Position numbers and translations under genes: made by a program. The notes under the pieces were generated by a model, which was not told where the DNA came from, searched no databases, and saw only the letters and a list, made by a program, of their open reading frames with translations. Below are positions 1-7,370 of a DNA stretch of 23,668 nt, piece after piece (position 1 is the first letter of the stretch; the number at the start of each line of letters is the position of its first letter). This stretch comes from Methanobacteriota archaeon. GTDB taxonomy: Archaea > Thermoplasmatota > Thermoplasmata > Methanomassiliicoccales > Methanomethylophilaceae. The stretch spans positions 1 through 23,668 of the forward strand of contig JAAYAP010000064.1 in assembly GCA_012719315.1 (NCBI GenBank), read 5' to 3'.

Positions 1-602
1 ACGATCATGAGCCTGATCTTCTTGGTCTGCGCGAGTTCCATGGCCTTGTCGACCAACAGGACCTGATGCTGCGAATTGAAGGCACGCGCGACATGGATCC
101 TCTTGAGGGTCTCGTCGGGGTCCACGCCGAGGTAATTCGCCATCTGCACGATCCTCTCCGGCCAGAACGTGTTCTCCGTGTCGATCATGAGCACGTCCGA
201 ATCGAGGCCGCCCAGTTCCTCGGGCAAGGTGGCGTTGACCGCCAGCTGGAAGCAGACCTGCGTCTTGCAGCTTCCGAATTCCCCATACAATTCGACGATG
301 GACTGGCTCTCCAATCCTCCGTTCAGCAGCTCGTCGAACGCCTGGGAGCCCGTGGTCAGCTTGGAGATGGCTTTGCGGCGCTCCATGATGGTATCGCCGG
401 TCTCGAAACCGCCGATGTCCGCACAGAGCTTCGCACCTTCTATGATGTCCATGGCCTTCTTCTCTCCGAGCTCGCACGTCTCGGCCAGATCCTTCGGCGA
501 GGCCACCGCGATAGCCATGAGGTCTTTGTATCCTGCCTCGCGGAGTTTTTCGGAGATCGCGGGCCCCACACCGGGGATGTCTTCTAAGGTCTTTCCGGCC
601 AT
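1..602 (-). CDS. radA: DNA repair and recombination protein RadA (C-terminal part outside window)
   Basis: RadA is the archaeal RecA/Rad51 recombinase; it forms filaments on single-stranded DNA and drives ATP-dependent strand exchange. About 200 N-terminal residues are visible. They show a helix-hairpin-helix DNA-binding domain (residues 1-60, with IPGVGPAISEKL), the linker GGFETGDTIMERRKA typical of archaeal RadA, and the start of the ATPase core with Walker A at 107-114. Walker A reads GEFGSCKT, so the glycine before the lysine is Cys112, which is odd for this family. A later stretch ending VLMIDTENTF also fits RadA. The ATG at 602 is preceded by GTGAT six bases upstream, and a TATA-like box (637-644) leaves a leader of about 13 nt. 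The reading frame is open to the left window edge, so the gene is partial there. Identity is secure. Confidence 0.97.
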   Translation of the reverse strand, partial: MAGKTLEDIPGVGPAISEKLREAGYKDLMAIAVASPKDLAETCELGEKKAMDIIEGAKLCADIGGFETGDTIMERRKAISKLTTGSQAFDELLNGGLESQSIVELYGEFGSCKTQVCFQLAVNATLPEELGGLDSDVLMIDTENTFWPERIVQMANYLGVDPDETLKRIHVARAFNSQHQVLLVDKAMELAQTKKIRLMI

Positions 603-636
603 TATCTCATCACTATATGTTGATAGGCGGGTTTAG

Positions 637-644
637 GTATTTAA
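637..644 (-). promoter_or_regulatory. TATA box of radA
   Basis: TTAAATAC on the minus strand, 35-42 nt before the radA ATG. With the roughly 29-nt box-to-start spacing seen elsewhere in this window, transcription would begin near 615. That gives a short leader carrying GTGAT as ribosome binding site. Confidence 0.6.
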
Positions 645-721
645 GCAGAATACGGAGGGGTCGCCGAATGGGCCGAAACCCCGGCAACCGTCATTCCGAC
701 GCTCACGCGTGCACGTAAACG

Positions 722-729
722 TTTATATG
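722..729 (+). promoter_or_regulatory. TATA box deciding a leaderless start at 752
   Basis: TTTATATG begins 30 nt before the ATG at 752. There is no Shine-Dalgarno sequence between them, so the message is probably leaderless. Confidence 0.65.
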
Positions 730-751
730 CAAGGTTCGGAATCAGATACCG

Positions 752-1123
752 ATGGCTAAGAAGAAGCGCGTGGTCGAAGAACCCAAAGAGGAATACGAGT
801 TCAAGCCCGAAGCATTCGACGAGCGCGAGTTCATCTACAAGGACATCCACGGAACCAAGATCCTGGGCGTCATCTCGGTGATCGCGATACTGTTCGGCAT
901 CGCCTCCGCCGCCATGTGCAGCATGTCCGGCATCGATTGGATGTGGATACCCGTGACCTTCATGTCGTTCGCGCTCATGTTCGCGCTCAAGAGGATCCTC
1001 TTGGTCCTGAGGTTCAGGCCGGACCTCCTCGACGGCAAGACGATGTATGCCAATTATTTCCTCTTCCTCTGCCTGGCATTGGGTTTCTGCGTGGTGTTCG
1101 TCAATCCGCCGTTCTTCGGATGA
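752..1123 (+). CDS. Small three-helix membrane protein of unknown function
   Basis: A 123-residue protein I do not recognise. The N-terminal 35 residues are soluble and highly charged (KKK followed by many Glu and Asp). They are followed by three hydrophobic segments at about 38-56, 64-84 and 99-118, so it should be an integral membrane protein with a cytosolic acidic tail. A basic loop (KRILLVLRFRPDLLDGK) separates helices two and three. The ATG is supported by a TATA box 30 nt upstream with no room for a leader. It diverges from radA across 149 bp and converges on cca (30 bp between stops), so it is probably a single-gene unit. No catalytic motif is visible. The clean promoter, biased codons and long frame make it a real gene, but its role is unknown. 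Confidence 0.78.
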   Translation: MAKKKRVVEEPKEEYEFKPEAFDEREFIYKDIHGTKILGVISVIAILFGIASAAMCSMSGIDWMWIPVTFMSFALMFALKRILLVLRFRPDLLDGKTMYANYFLFLCLALGFCVVFVNPPFFG

Positions 1124-1153
1124 TCCGTCACCGTCCCCGCCGCTCGGACAGAT

Positions 1154-2476
1154 TCAGAACTCCCAGCTCGGCAGCGGATCCAGCAACTCGGTCAGCAACG
1201 CCGGTGCGGTGAGGCCGAGGGTGCTCTCATGGTCTCGGACCTCCATGGTGCCGGGATCGATCTCCCGGCCGATGCCGGCGATGGCGGCCTCGTCGATGAT
1301 CATCTCGCGTGCCGTGAAGTAAAGACGTTCGGTGATGACGTTCCAGCAGCCGTCGTCGATGAACGGCCGGCCGTACGGGTTATCCTGCCATTTCGACAGG
1401 AACGACGATGCGGCCCGGACATACACCGGCGGCCCGACGTGCTTATGGGTCTTGGACAGGAAGTCCCTCTCCAGCTCGAACACGATGACCAGGTGCTCCT
1501 CGTCCATCTCGTGGATGACGCGGAGCACGTTGTAATCGAAGTCGTTCAGCTTCTTGGCGAGCGCGCGCTGCGTCTTCCAGAGCTGGGAGTAAAGGTTGTC
1601 CTCGATCACATCCGGCCTGTCGAAGATGACCGTGATCAGCCGGGACTCGTGTTCGACCGCCTTGGCCCGGAGCTGCTCGCGGGACAGGGGCTCCCGCTCC
1701 GCCGGGAAGAAGAACCTCTCCGAGGGGCGGTCGAGGTACGCCCGGGCGGCGACGATGAAATGGGACATGGTGTCGATGTGGACGGCGGACGCGACGTTGC
1801 GTCTCTCGTCGACCGGGTCGTATACGGTCAGCGGCCCGATCATCGGAGGGCCCCTCTTGCCCAGGGTGATGGCCGTGCCTTCCTTCCAGTCCTTGGTGGC
1901 TTCGAGCACCTTCCTGAAATCGCCGTATCTCAGGATGAGCAGTTCGCACAGGTATCCGGAGAAGCCCCTGGTGTTGGGTTCGGCCCCGTAGGTCTCGATG
2001 CCCTTCATGAACGCCTTGAGCAGACGGGTCTGGTCCTTCTGCCCGTCATCCATGTTCGCAAGCACGTACTCGGTATGGAGAGGGGTGCGGTCCACCGAGG
2101 TCTGCATCCTCGCGGCGGTGCTGATGCGCACTCCCGGGACCAGGTCGACGTCTATGCCCTTGTGAACTCCCCTGATGTACGGGTGCTCGGAGTACATGCG
2201 CCTGCCGCCGAGCACATCCTCCCCGATGCTGAGCCCGATCGATTCCAGCGTGTTCCTGGGAGTGCCCTCGGGGAAGAGGATGAAGATGTCGAGGTCCGGA
2301 TCGGAGAGATGGGTGCCTTTGGCGAACGACCCCACGGGCCTGACCTCGAGATCGAGATCGTACATCTCCAGGCGCTCCCTGACCATGGACATCACCTCCT
2401 CGGCGACCTGCGCTATGGACGCGGTCTCGGCCTCGGTCGGTTTTATCCTCTCCATCACTGCGGATTCAACGCTCAT
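1154..2476 (-). CDS. cca: CCA-adding enzyme (archaeal class I tRNA nucleotidyltransferase)
   Basis: Adds or repairs the 3'-terminal CCA of tRNAs using CTP and ATP. The 440-residue product has the nucleotidyltransferase signature GS (49-50) followed by DLD (61-63), whose two aspartates bind the catalytic metals. After this come the KGIDVDLVPG strand with the third carboxylate, and the long central and tail domains of archaeal class I enzymes; the length matches the family (about 430-450). The open frame runs back to 2629, but the first 51 codons are not family-like. The ATG at 2476 lies 30 nt from a TATA box (2499-2506), giving a leaderless message starting MSVESAVMERIK. The next methionine, eight codons on, is a less likely alternative. 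The tRNA-Tyr in this window already encodes CCA, so there the enzyme would serve repair. Confidence 0.96.
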   Translation of the reverse strand: MSVESAVMERIKPTEAETASIAQVAEEVMSMVRERLEMYDLDLEVRPVGSFAKGTHLSDPDLDIFILFPEGTPRNTLESIGLSIGEDVLGGRRMYSEHPYIRGVHKGIDVDLVPGVRISTAARMQTSVDRTPLHTEYVLANMDDGQKDQTRLLKAFMKGIETYGAEPNTRGFSGYLCELLILRYGDFRKVLEATKDWKEGTAITLGKRGPPMIGPLTVYDPVDERRNVASAVHIDTMSHFIVAARAYLDRPSERFFFPAEREPLSREQLRAKAVEHESRLITVIFDRPDVIEDNLYSQLWKTQRALAKKLNDFDYNVLRVIHEMDEEHLVIVFELERDFLSKTHKHVGPPVYVRAASSFLSKWQDNPYGRPFIDDGCWNVITERLYFTAREMIIDEAAIAGIGREIDPGTMEVRDHESTLGLTAPALLTELLDPLPSWEF

Positions 2477-2498
2477 CGTCCCGTTATGCACGGTACGG

Positions 2499-2506
2499 GC
2501 TTTAAA
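2499..2506 (-). promoter_or_regulatory. TATA box deciding the cca start
   Basis: TTTAAAGC on the minus strand. Its first base is 30 nt before the ATG at 2476, which argues against the 51-codon longer frame and for a leaderless transcript. Confidence 0.6.
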
Positions 2507-2561
2507 TTGTTTCGAGCGGCCGCGTCCGGTCCGAAGCCGCGTCCGGGTCACGGCGCGTCCG

Positions 2562-3419
2562 TCAGAGGAACCGTTCGTCGACCGGAGCCGAAGGCGGTAT
2601 CCAGATCCCCTCGAAACGTTCGGCGTCACGGATGGACAGGGCGTGCGCGCCGACGTCGAGGACCATGAGGTCCCGGGCGGCGACCGTCCTGCAGCCGGTA
2701 CGTTCTTCGGCGAGCGCCGCCTGCCGGTCCGGACCTTCGCAGATCATGGCGATCCCCAGGTGGGTGAATATCGTCAGCTCCGGCTGCACGCGTCTGATGA
2801 ACTCGATCGCGTCGTCGGTGCACATATGGTGTTTTATGCACATGCCTTCGGGGCAGGTCACGGGCAGGATCAGGACGCGCGATCCGGCGTATTGGTCGGC
2901 GATCCTCTCCGTGTAGCAGGTGTCGCTGACATAGGACACGATCCCGTTGCCCGTGTGGAACCTGTACCCGGTGTTGGTCGGATCGCTGTGCTCAGCCCGG
3001 CAGACATCCATCCTCAGGCCGTCGATGTCCAGGGTCTCGCCCGGTTTGAGCAGGGTCGATCCCGCGACCATGCCCAAATGGTGCCGGGATATGCAGGGGC
3101 CGATCCCGTCGGCCCCCTCCAGGACGGTGGGGCTGCCGTACAGGTGGCCTCTCCGCCTCCAGCCTCCGTACGTCATCCCCTCGATGACCACTTCCGCATC
3201 GGAGTAATGGTCGGGATGCGCATGGGAGACGAGCACGGAGTCCGTGCGGACCGGATCGTAGCGGATGCAACGCATCTGCGTGAGTGCGCCCGGACCGGGA
3301 TCGATGTGCAGGTTGCGGCCGCCGCTGTGCTCGACGAGCATGCCGCCGGTGCACCGGGTCTGATACATGGCGGAGTGCCTGCCGCCGCCCGTTCCCAGAA
3401 AAGTGATCCTGAAGGCCAC
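2562..3419 (-). CDS. MBL-fold metal-dependent hydrolase
   Basis: A 285-residue metallo-beta-lactamase-fold hydrolase. The N-terminus TFLGTGGGRH and IDPGPGA (39-45) are the usual first strands. The metal-binding motif HAHPDH spans 66-71, with later histidines in AEHSD and in THLG near residue 230 and an aspartate in SDTCYTE completing a two-metal site. It resembles the RNase Z/PhnP-like branch acting on phosphodiesters, but it lacks an obvious RNase Z exosite insertion, so the substrate is unknown. The start is GTG at 3419 because no in-frame ATG precedes the conserved strand. A TATA-like box at 3447-3455 leaves a leader of about six bases. It is divergent from the deaminase gene at 3500 and has an independent promoter relative to cca. 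Confidence 0.9.
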   Translation of the reverse strand: MAFRITFLGTGGGRHSAMYQTRCTGGMLVEHSGGRNLHIDPGPGALTQMRCIRYDPVRTDSVLVSHAHPDHYSDAEVVIEGMTYGGWRRRGHLYGSPTVLEGADGIGPCISRHHLGMVAGSTLLKPGETLDIDGLRMDVCRAEHSDPTNTGYRFHTGNGIVSYVSDTCYTERIADQYAGSRVLILPVTCPEGMCIKHHMCTDDAIEFIRRVQPELTIFTHLGIAMICEGPDRQAALAEERTGCRTVAARDLMVLDVGAHALSIRDAERFEGIWIPPSAPVDERFL

Positions 3420-3446
3420 GCCCGGATTATGGGGCGCATCCTATTT

Positions 3447-3455
3447 CCAATTTAT
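3447..3455 (-). promoter_or_regulatory. TATA-like box of the MBL hydrolase gene
   Basis: ATAAATTGG on the minus strand, about 35 nt from the GTG start. It shares the 80-bp divergent intergenic region with the promoter at 3471-3478. Confidence 0.45.
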
Positions 3456-3470
3456 CCATTCGCGAAACGG

Positions 3471-3478
3471 TTAATATC
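3471..3478 (+). promoter_or_regulatory. TATA box of the deaminase-PHP operon
   Basis: TTAATATC begins 29 nt before the ATG at 3500 and predicts a leaderless two-gene transcript. Confidence 0.6.
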
Positions 3479-3499
3479 GTGCAACGACTGTCCTGACCC

Positions 3500-4789
3500 A
3501 TGATAACAGTCATCAGGGATGCATGGATCGTCACGCAGAACGCCGACAGGGACGTGATCAGAGGCGATCTGGCGTTCGACGGCGAATCCATCCTGCAGGT
3601 GGGCGGGGAGTACAACGGCACCGGCGACGTCGAGATCCCCGCCGCCGGCGACATCGTCATGCCCGGGTTGATCAACACGCATACCCATGTGGCCATGTCG
3701 ACGATGAAAGGCGTCGTCGACGACCTCCCGTTCGGCGAGTTCCTGGACAAGGTGTTCAGGATCGATTCGGACCGGACCGACAGGGACCTCGACATCGGCA
3801 CGAGGATCGGCTGCATGGAGATGATGCTCGGAGGGACCACGACCTTCGTGGACATGTATTATTCGGAGGATGTCATCGCCGAGGCGGTCGGCCAGTGCGG
3901 TCTGCGCGGAGTGCTGTGCTGGTGCGTGCTGGATCAGGAGCACACGACCCAATCGGGCAACCCCATGGACAACTGCAGGAGGTTCCACGACAAGTACGCG
4001 GGGCGGCGGAAGATCATACCCGGCGTCGGCCTTCAGGGGGTGTACGTGTGCAACGAGGAGACCTGCACCCGGGCCGCCGAATTCTCCCGTGAGGCCGAGG
4101 CGCCGTTGACGCTGCACATGTCCGAGACGCGCGGAGAGGTCAACGAGCACAAGCGCAAGACCGGGCGCAGGCCCGCCGAGTGGCTGGCGGACCTGGGCGT
4201 GCTCGGCCCCAACACCGTCGCGGCCCACTCGGCATGGGTGACCATGAACGAGGTCAGGTTGATGGGCGAGGCCGGCATGTCGGTGTCGACGTGCCCGGTG
4301 TCCAATATGAAGCTGGCCACGGGCGGGGTCGCGCCCGTGCCCGAGTACATGGCCGAAGGGGTCAACGTGTCGATCGGCACCGACGGCAGCACCACCAACA
4401 ACAGCCTTGACATGCTGTCGGAGATGAAGACGCTGGGATTGCTTCAGAAATCGAGCAGATGGGATCCGACGGTGGCTTCCGCGCAGGACCTCCTGGATTT
4501 CGCCACGGTCAACGGAGCGAAGGCGATTGGCATGCAGGACCTCCTGGGCTCGTTGGAGGTCGGCAAGTACGCGGACCTGGTAATCCTGGACGGGAAGGCC
4601 CCCAACCTGAGGCCGGCCCTCGAAGAGAACCTCGTCGCCAACATCGTCTACTCCTCATCCCCGGCCAACGTCAAGACGGTCGTCTGCCAAGGCGACATGC
4701 TCGTGGCGGACGGCGAGATCGTCGGCATGCGGACCGAAGGGCTGCTGGAGGCCTCGGAGGGGATCTGGAGGGAGCTCTGCAGGAGATGA
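3500..4789 (+). CDS. mtaD: Amidohydrolase of the MTA/SAH/5'-deoxyadenosine deaminase family
   Basis: A 429-residue cyclic amidohydrolase of the adenosine/guanine deaminase type. The metal and catalytic set is in place: HTH (H61, H63), H206 in LHMSE, H243 in AAHSAW and D295 in GTDGS. E209 follows the third metal ligand, as in MtaD/DadD enzymes. The C-terminal GKYADLVILD is the small beta-sandwich typical of the family. In methanogens such enzymes deaminate S-adenosylhomocysteine, methylthioadenosine and 5'-deoxyadenosine, recycling products of SAM and radical-SAM chemistry. Which substrate is used here cannot be read from sequence, so the symbol is by family only. It is the first gene of a pair, and its TGA overlaps the ATG of the PHP gene (ATGA), indicating translational coupling. 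Guanine deaminase or chlorohydrolase activity is a less likely alternative. Confidence 0.87.
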   Translation: MITVIRDAWIVTQNADRDVIRGDLAFDGESILQVGGEYNGTGDVEIPAAGDIVMPGLINTHTHVAMSTMKGVVDDLPFGEFLDKVFRIDSDRTDRDLDIGTRIGCMEMMLGGTTTFVDMYYSEDVIAEAVGQCGLRGVLCWCVLDQEHTTQSGNPMDNCRRFHDKYAGRRKIIPGVGLQGVYVCNEETCTRAAEFSREAEAPLTLHMSETRGEVNEHKRKTGRRPAEWLADLGVLGPNTVAAHSAWVTMNEVRLMGEAGMSVSTCPVSNMKLATGGVAPVPEYMAEGVNVSIGTDGSTTNNSLDMLSEMKTLGLLQKSSRWDPTVASAQDLLDFATVNGAKAIGMQDLLGSLEVGKYADLVILDGKAPNLRPALEENLVANIVYSSSPANVKTVVCQGDMLVADGEIVGMRTEGLLEASEGIWRELCRR

Positions 4790-5634
4790 GCGCCAGGGTG
4801 GTGCATGACGTCACGGGGTGGCGGGAGGCGGCGGGGTGCGGAGCCCTGTACGCCGACATGCATTTCCACACCAACTGTTCCGATTCCTACACGGATGCGC
4901 GGAGCCTGATGAGGCTCGCCCGCCGGAGACGCACCGGCCTGGCGGTGACCGACCACAATCTGATCGGCACGCTCGGGAGGATCGACCTCGACGATCCGGA
5001 GGTGATGGTGATCCCGGGGATCGAGGTGAGCACCAGCGACGGTCCGCACATCCTCGTGTATTTCTACGAGATGGACGAGCTGGAGGAGTTCTGGGAGAAG
5101 GAGATCCGTCCGAGGCTGCCGCCGTGCCCCTGGCTGGCGCTCAGGGATTGCACCGTCGAAGGGCTGCTGGATATGCTGGAAGGCAGGAGCTGTGTCACAT
5201 CCGCCGCCCATCCGATGGGGTATCTCGGCTCGGACAAGGGGTTGGAGGCCTGCATCGCCAAGGGACGCATACCTTCCGGATTGGCCCGGAGGCTGGACGC
5301 TTACGAGGTGCTCTGCAGCGGCATGACCCGCGCCGGGAACCTGGCGGCCCGGCAGGCGGCGGACCGGCACGGGCTGTCGTACACCGGCGGGACCGACGGC
5401 CACCTGCTCTCCGAACTGGGCAATGTGGTGACGGTCTGCGATGCGACCGACCGGCACGGGTTCCTCGACGCCGTCTCCGGAGGCAGGTCAGTCGTGATCG
5501 GGCGGGAGAAGACCGTCCCCGAGAAGATACAGACGGGATCGGCTTCTTTCTCCAAGTTCGTCATGCGCGCACCTTCCTCGGTGTACACCAAAGCGACCCG
5601 CAACACGGGGCTGGCCGCCAGGAAAAGACGTTGA
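4786..5634 (+). CDS. PHP-domain metal-dependent phosphoesterase
   Basis: A 282-residue stand-alone PHP protein. It shows the PHP metal motifs in order: DMHFHTNCSD (about 24-33), VTDHN (about 54-58), PGIEVS (about 72-77), AAHPMG with its histidine near 145, and GGTDGH near 205. Stand-alone PHP proteins in archaea hydrolyse phosphomonoesters or nucleotide phosphates; the exact substrate is unknown. The open frame extends far upstream inside the deaminase gene. However, the ATG at 4786 overlaps the deaminase stop by four bases and sits just before the first PHP strand, so this start is chosen. The coupling suggests a shared pathway, perhaps processing of nucleoside by-products after deamination, but that is inference. 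A strong hairpin follows immediately. Confidence 0.9.
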   Translation: MSARVVHDVTGWREAAGCGALYADMHFHTNCSDSYTDARSLMRLARRRRTGLAVTDHNLIGTLGRIDLDDPEVMVIPGIEVSTSDGPHILVYFYEMDELEEFWEKEIRPRLPPCPWLALRDCTVEGLLDMLEGRSCVTSAAHPMGYLGSDKGLEACIAKGRIPSGLARRLDAYEVLCSGMTRAGNLAARQAADRHGLSYTGGTDGHLLSELGNVVTVCDATDRHGFLDAVSGGRSVVIGREKTVPEKIQTGSASFSKFVMRAPSSVYTKATRNTGLAARKRR

Positions 5635-5658
5635 CCGGCCGGGGGAACCCCCGGCCGG
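5635..5658. terminator. Strong GC hairpin between convergent genes
   Basis: An almost continuous inverted repeat with 11-base arms (CCGGCCGGGGG and CCCCCGGCCGG) separated by two bases. It begins one base after the PHP stop and lies eight bases before the catalase stop. No oligo-T tract follows on either strand, so it may act as a 3'-end stabiliser or transcription block for both genes rather than as a classical terminator. Confidence 0.6.
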
Positions 5659-5665
5659 CGGCGGC

Positions 5666-7177
5666 TCAGAAGGAGGTGGCCGTCAGCAGGTCGGCGTGCT
5701 CCATCCCGGACAGCTTGACGACCCTGTCCGCGTCCAGCCCCATCGCCTCGGCGAGTCTCCTGCCGTATTCGGGATCGGCGAGGTAGCAGTGCGCGGCATG
5801 GCGGTACTTGATGCCCTCGGCGATGTCGCCCATGTCGGCCTTGGTGTTCATGATCAGCAGCTCCTTCTTGTCCTCGGCGAGGAGTCTGAACAGGTCGCCC
5901 GGTTGACGATAGGTGTCGTCGGTCGGCTCGTCCCGCGGTTCGTACTTGCCGAGGTCCCCTTCCATACGGAGCCGCGGATCCGCGTATTCGGGCTGCTCCA
6001 CCCAGAGGCCGAGGCTGTTGGGGGTGTAGGCCTTGGTGGCGCCGTGGTTGCCGTCCACGCGCATCATGCCGTCGCGGTGGTACGAGTTGACCGGGCATCT
6101 CGCCATGTTGACCGGTATCTGGTCGTGGTTGACGCCGAGGCGGTACCTCTGCGCATCCCCGTACGAGAACAGCCTCGCTTGGAGGAGCTTGTCGGGGGAA
6201 GGGCCGATCCCGGGCACCATGTGCGCGGGGTTGAAGGCGGACTGCTCCACCTCGGCGAAGTAGTTGGCGGGGGTGCGGTTCAGCTCGAGCACTCCGACCT
6301 CGATCAGGGGGTATTCCTTCTTGCTCCAGACCTTGGTCACGTCGAAGGGGTTGTCCCGGTGCTTGCGCGCCTGCTCTTCGGTCATCACCTGGATGTGCAA
6401 GGTCCAGCGAGGGAACTCATCGCGCTCGATCGCTTCCAGCAGATCCCTCTGGTGGCTCTCGCGGTCCTTGCCGATGACCGCAAACGCTTCCTCGTTCGAC
6501 AGGTTCCTGATGCCCTGCTGGGTCCTGAAATGGAATTTCACCCAGACGCGCTCGCCGTCTCCGTTGATCATGCTGTACGTGTGGCTGCCGAAGCCGTGCA
6601 TGTGTCTGTAGGAGGCGGGGATCCCGCGGTCGGACATCAGGATGGTCACCTGGTGGAGGGCCTCGGGCAGAGAGGTCCAGAAATCCCAGTTGCTGAGCGG
6701 GCAGTGCATGTTGGTGTGCGGATCGCGCTTCACCACGCGGTTGAGGTCGGGGAAATGATGGCCGTCGCGGATGAAGAACACCGGCGTGTTGTTGCCGACC
6801 AGGTCCCAATTGCCTTCCTCTGTGTAGAACTTGATCGCGAATCCGCGGATGTCCCTGACCGCGTCGGCTGCACCGCGTTCCCCGGCGACGGTGGAGAATC
6901 TCATGAAGACCTCGGTCTCCTTGCCCTTCTCGAACACCTTCGCCTTCGTGTACCGGGAGATGTCGTGTGTGGTCGTGAACCTCCCGTACGCCCCGCTGCC
7001 CTTGGCATGCATCCGGCGCTCGGGCACGACCTCTCTGTTGAAGTGCGCCATCTTCTCCAGCAACCACACGTCTTGCATCGCGATCGGGCCGCGGGGGCCC
7101 ACGGTCATGGAGTTCTCGTTGTTGTCGATCGGTGCACCGACTTCATTGGTGAGTTTGTGTGTTTTATCAGGATCCAT
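5666..7177 (-). CDS. katA: Monofunctional heme catalase
   Basis: A 503-residue small-subunit (clade 3 type) catalase converting hydrogen peroxide to water and oxygen. The distal motif FNREVVPERRMHAKG carries the catalytic His57. NNTPVFFIRDG supplies the catalytic Asn, and RLFSYGDAQRYRLG supplies the proximal heme-ligating Tyr. Length and full-length similarity fit the NADPH-binding small-subunit group. The frame extends eight codons upstream to 7201, but a full Shine-Dalgarno (GGAGGAG) five bases before the ATG at 7177 fixes the start at MDPDKTHKL. The gene has its own promoter and a leader of about 27 nt, whereas many neighbours are leaderless. That is compatible with acquisition from a bacterium, though not proof. 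In an anaerobic archaeon it would serve oxygen defence and requires a heme source. Confidence 0.97.
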   Translation of the reverse strand: MDPDKTHKLTNEVGAPIDNNENSMTVGPRGPIAMQDVWLLEKMAHFNREVVPERRMHAKGSGAYGRFTTTHDISRYTKAKVFEKGKETEVFMRFSTVAGERGAADAVRDIRGFAIKFYTEEGNWDLVGNNTPVFFIRDGHHFPDLNRVVKRDPHTNMHCPLSNWDFWTSLPEALHQVTILMSDRGIPASYRHMHGFGSHTYSMINGDGERVWVKFHFRTQQGIRNLSNEEAFAVIGKDRESHQRDLLEAIERDEFPRWTLHIQVMTEEQARKHRDNPFDVTKVWSKKEYPLIEVGVLELNRTPANYFAEVEQSAFNPAHMVPGIGPSPDKLLQARLFSYGDAQRYRLGVNHDQIPVNMARCPVNSYHRDGMMRVDGNHGATKAYTPNSLGLWVEQPEYADPRLRMEGDLGKYEPRDEPTDDTYRQPGDLFRLLAEDKKELLIMNTKADMGDIAEGIKYRHAAHCYLADPEYGRRLAEAMGLDADRVVKLSGMEHADLLTATSF

Positions 7178-7181
7178 AGGG

Positions 7182-7188
7182 TCTCCTC
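7182..7188 (-). promoter_or_regulatory. Strong Shine-Dalgarno site deciding the catalase start
   Basis: GGAGGAG-type sequence on the minus strand, about five bases before the ATG at 7177. It selects the second methionine of the open frame and marks catalase as a leadered, SD-led gene. Confidence 0.75.
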
Positions 7189-7197
7189 CTCGGATAT

Positions 7198-7207
7198 TCA
7201 TCGATGA
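7198..7207. promoter_or_regulatory. Palindrome at the catalase transcription start
   Basis: TCATCGATGA is a perfect 10-base palindrome. It lies where transcription should start if the TATA box at 7226-7233 is used. Its position would suit a repressor operator; no regulator is identified and the match may be chance. Confidence 0.25.
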
Positions 7208-7225
7208 TGGGGATTCATTTGGAAG

Positions 7226-7233
7226 CTATTTAA
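7226..7233 (-). promoter_or_regulatory. TATA box of catalase
   Basis: TTAAATAG on the minus strand, predicting a start near 7204 and a 5' leader of about 27 nt with a ribosome binding site. Confidence 0.6.
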
Positions 7234-7341
7234 TGCAGTTGCAACGGATCCGCCTCGGAATCGGACTCACGAACCCCCATGGCTGCGATCCCGTCAGGTT
7301 CTGCCGCTCGGCAGATGTCGTACAGTCCCGAGGAAAACCAC

Positions 7342-7349
7342 TTATACGG
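7342..7349 (+). promoter_or_regulatory. TATA box of the GNAT gene
   Basis: TTATACGG begins 29 nt before the ATG at 7371, with no ribosome binding site between; a leaderless start is predicted. Confidence 0.55.
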
Positions 7350-7370
7350 CCCTAAGTCCTCGGCCATCCG

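Noticed and set aside
1229..2668. 479-codon plus-strand open frame opposite cca
   Set aside because: It is an antisense shadow of cca; the translation is rich in low-complexity Asp/Val/Arg/Gly with no family motif, while the minus strand has clear nucleotidyltransferase motifs.
5696..7207. 503-codon plus-strand open frame opposite catalase
   Set aside because: It arises from GC-rich codon bias on the catalase complement; no motif or promoter, and catalase is unambiguous.
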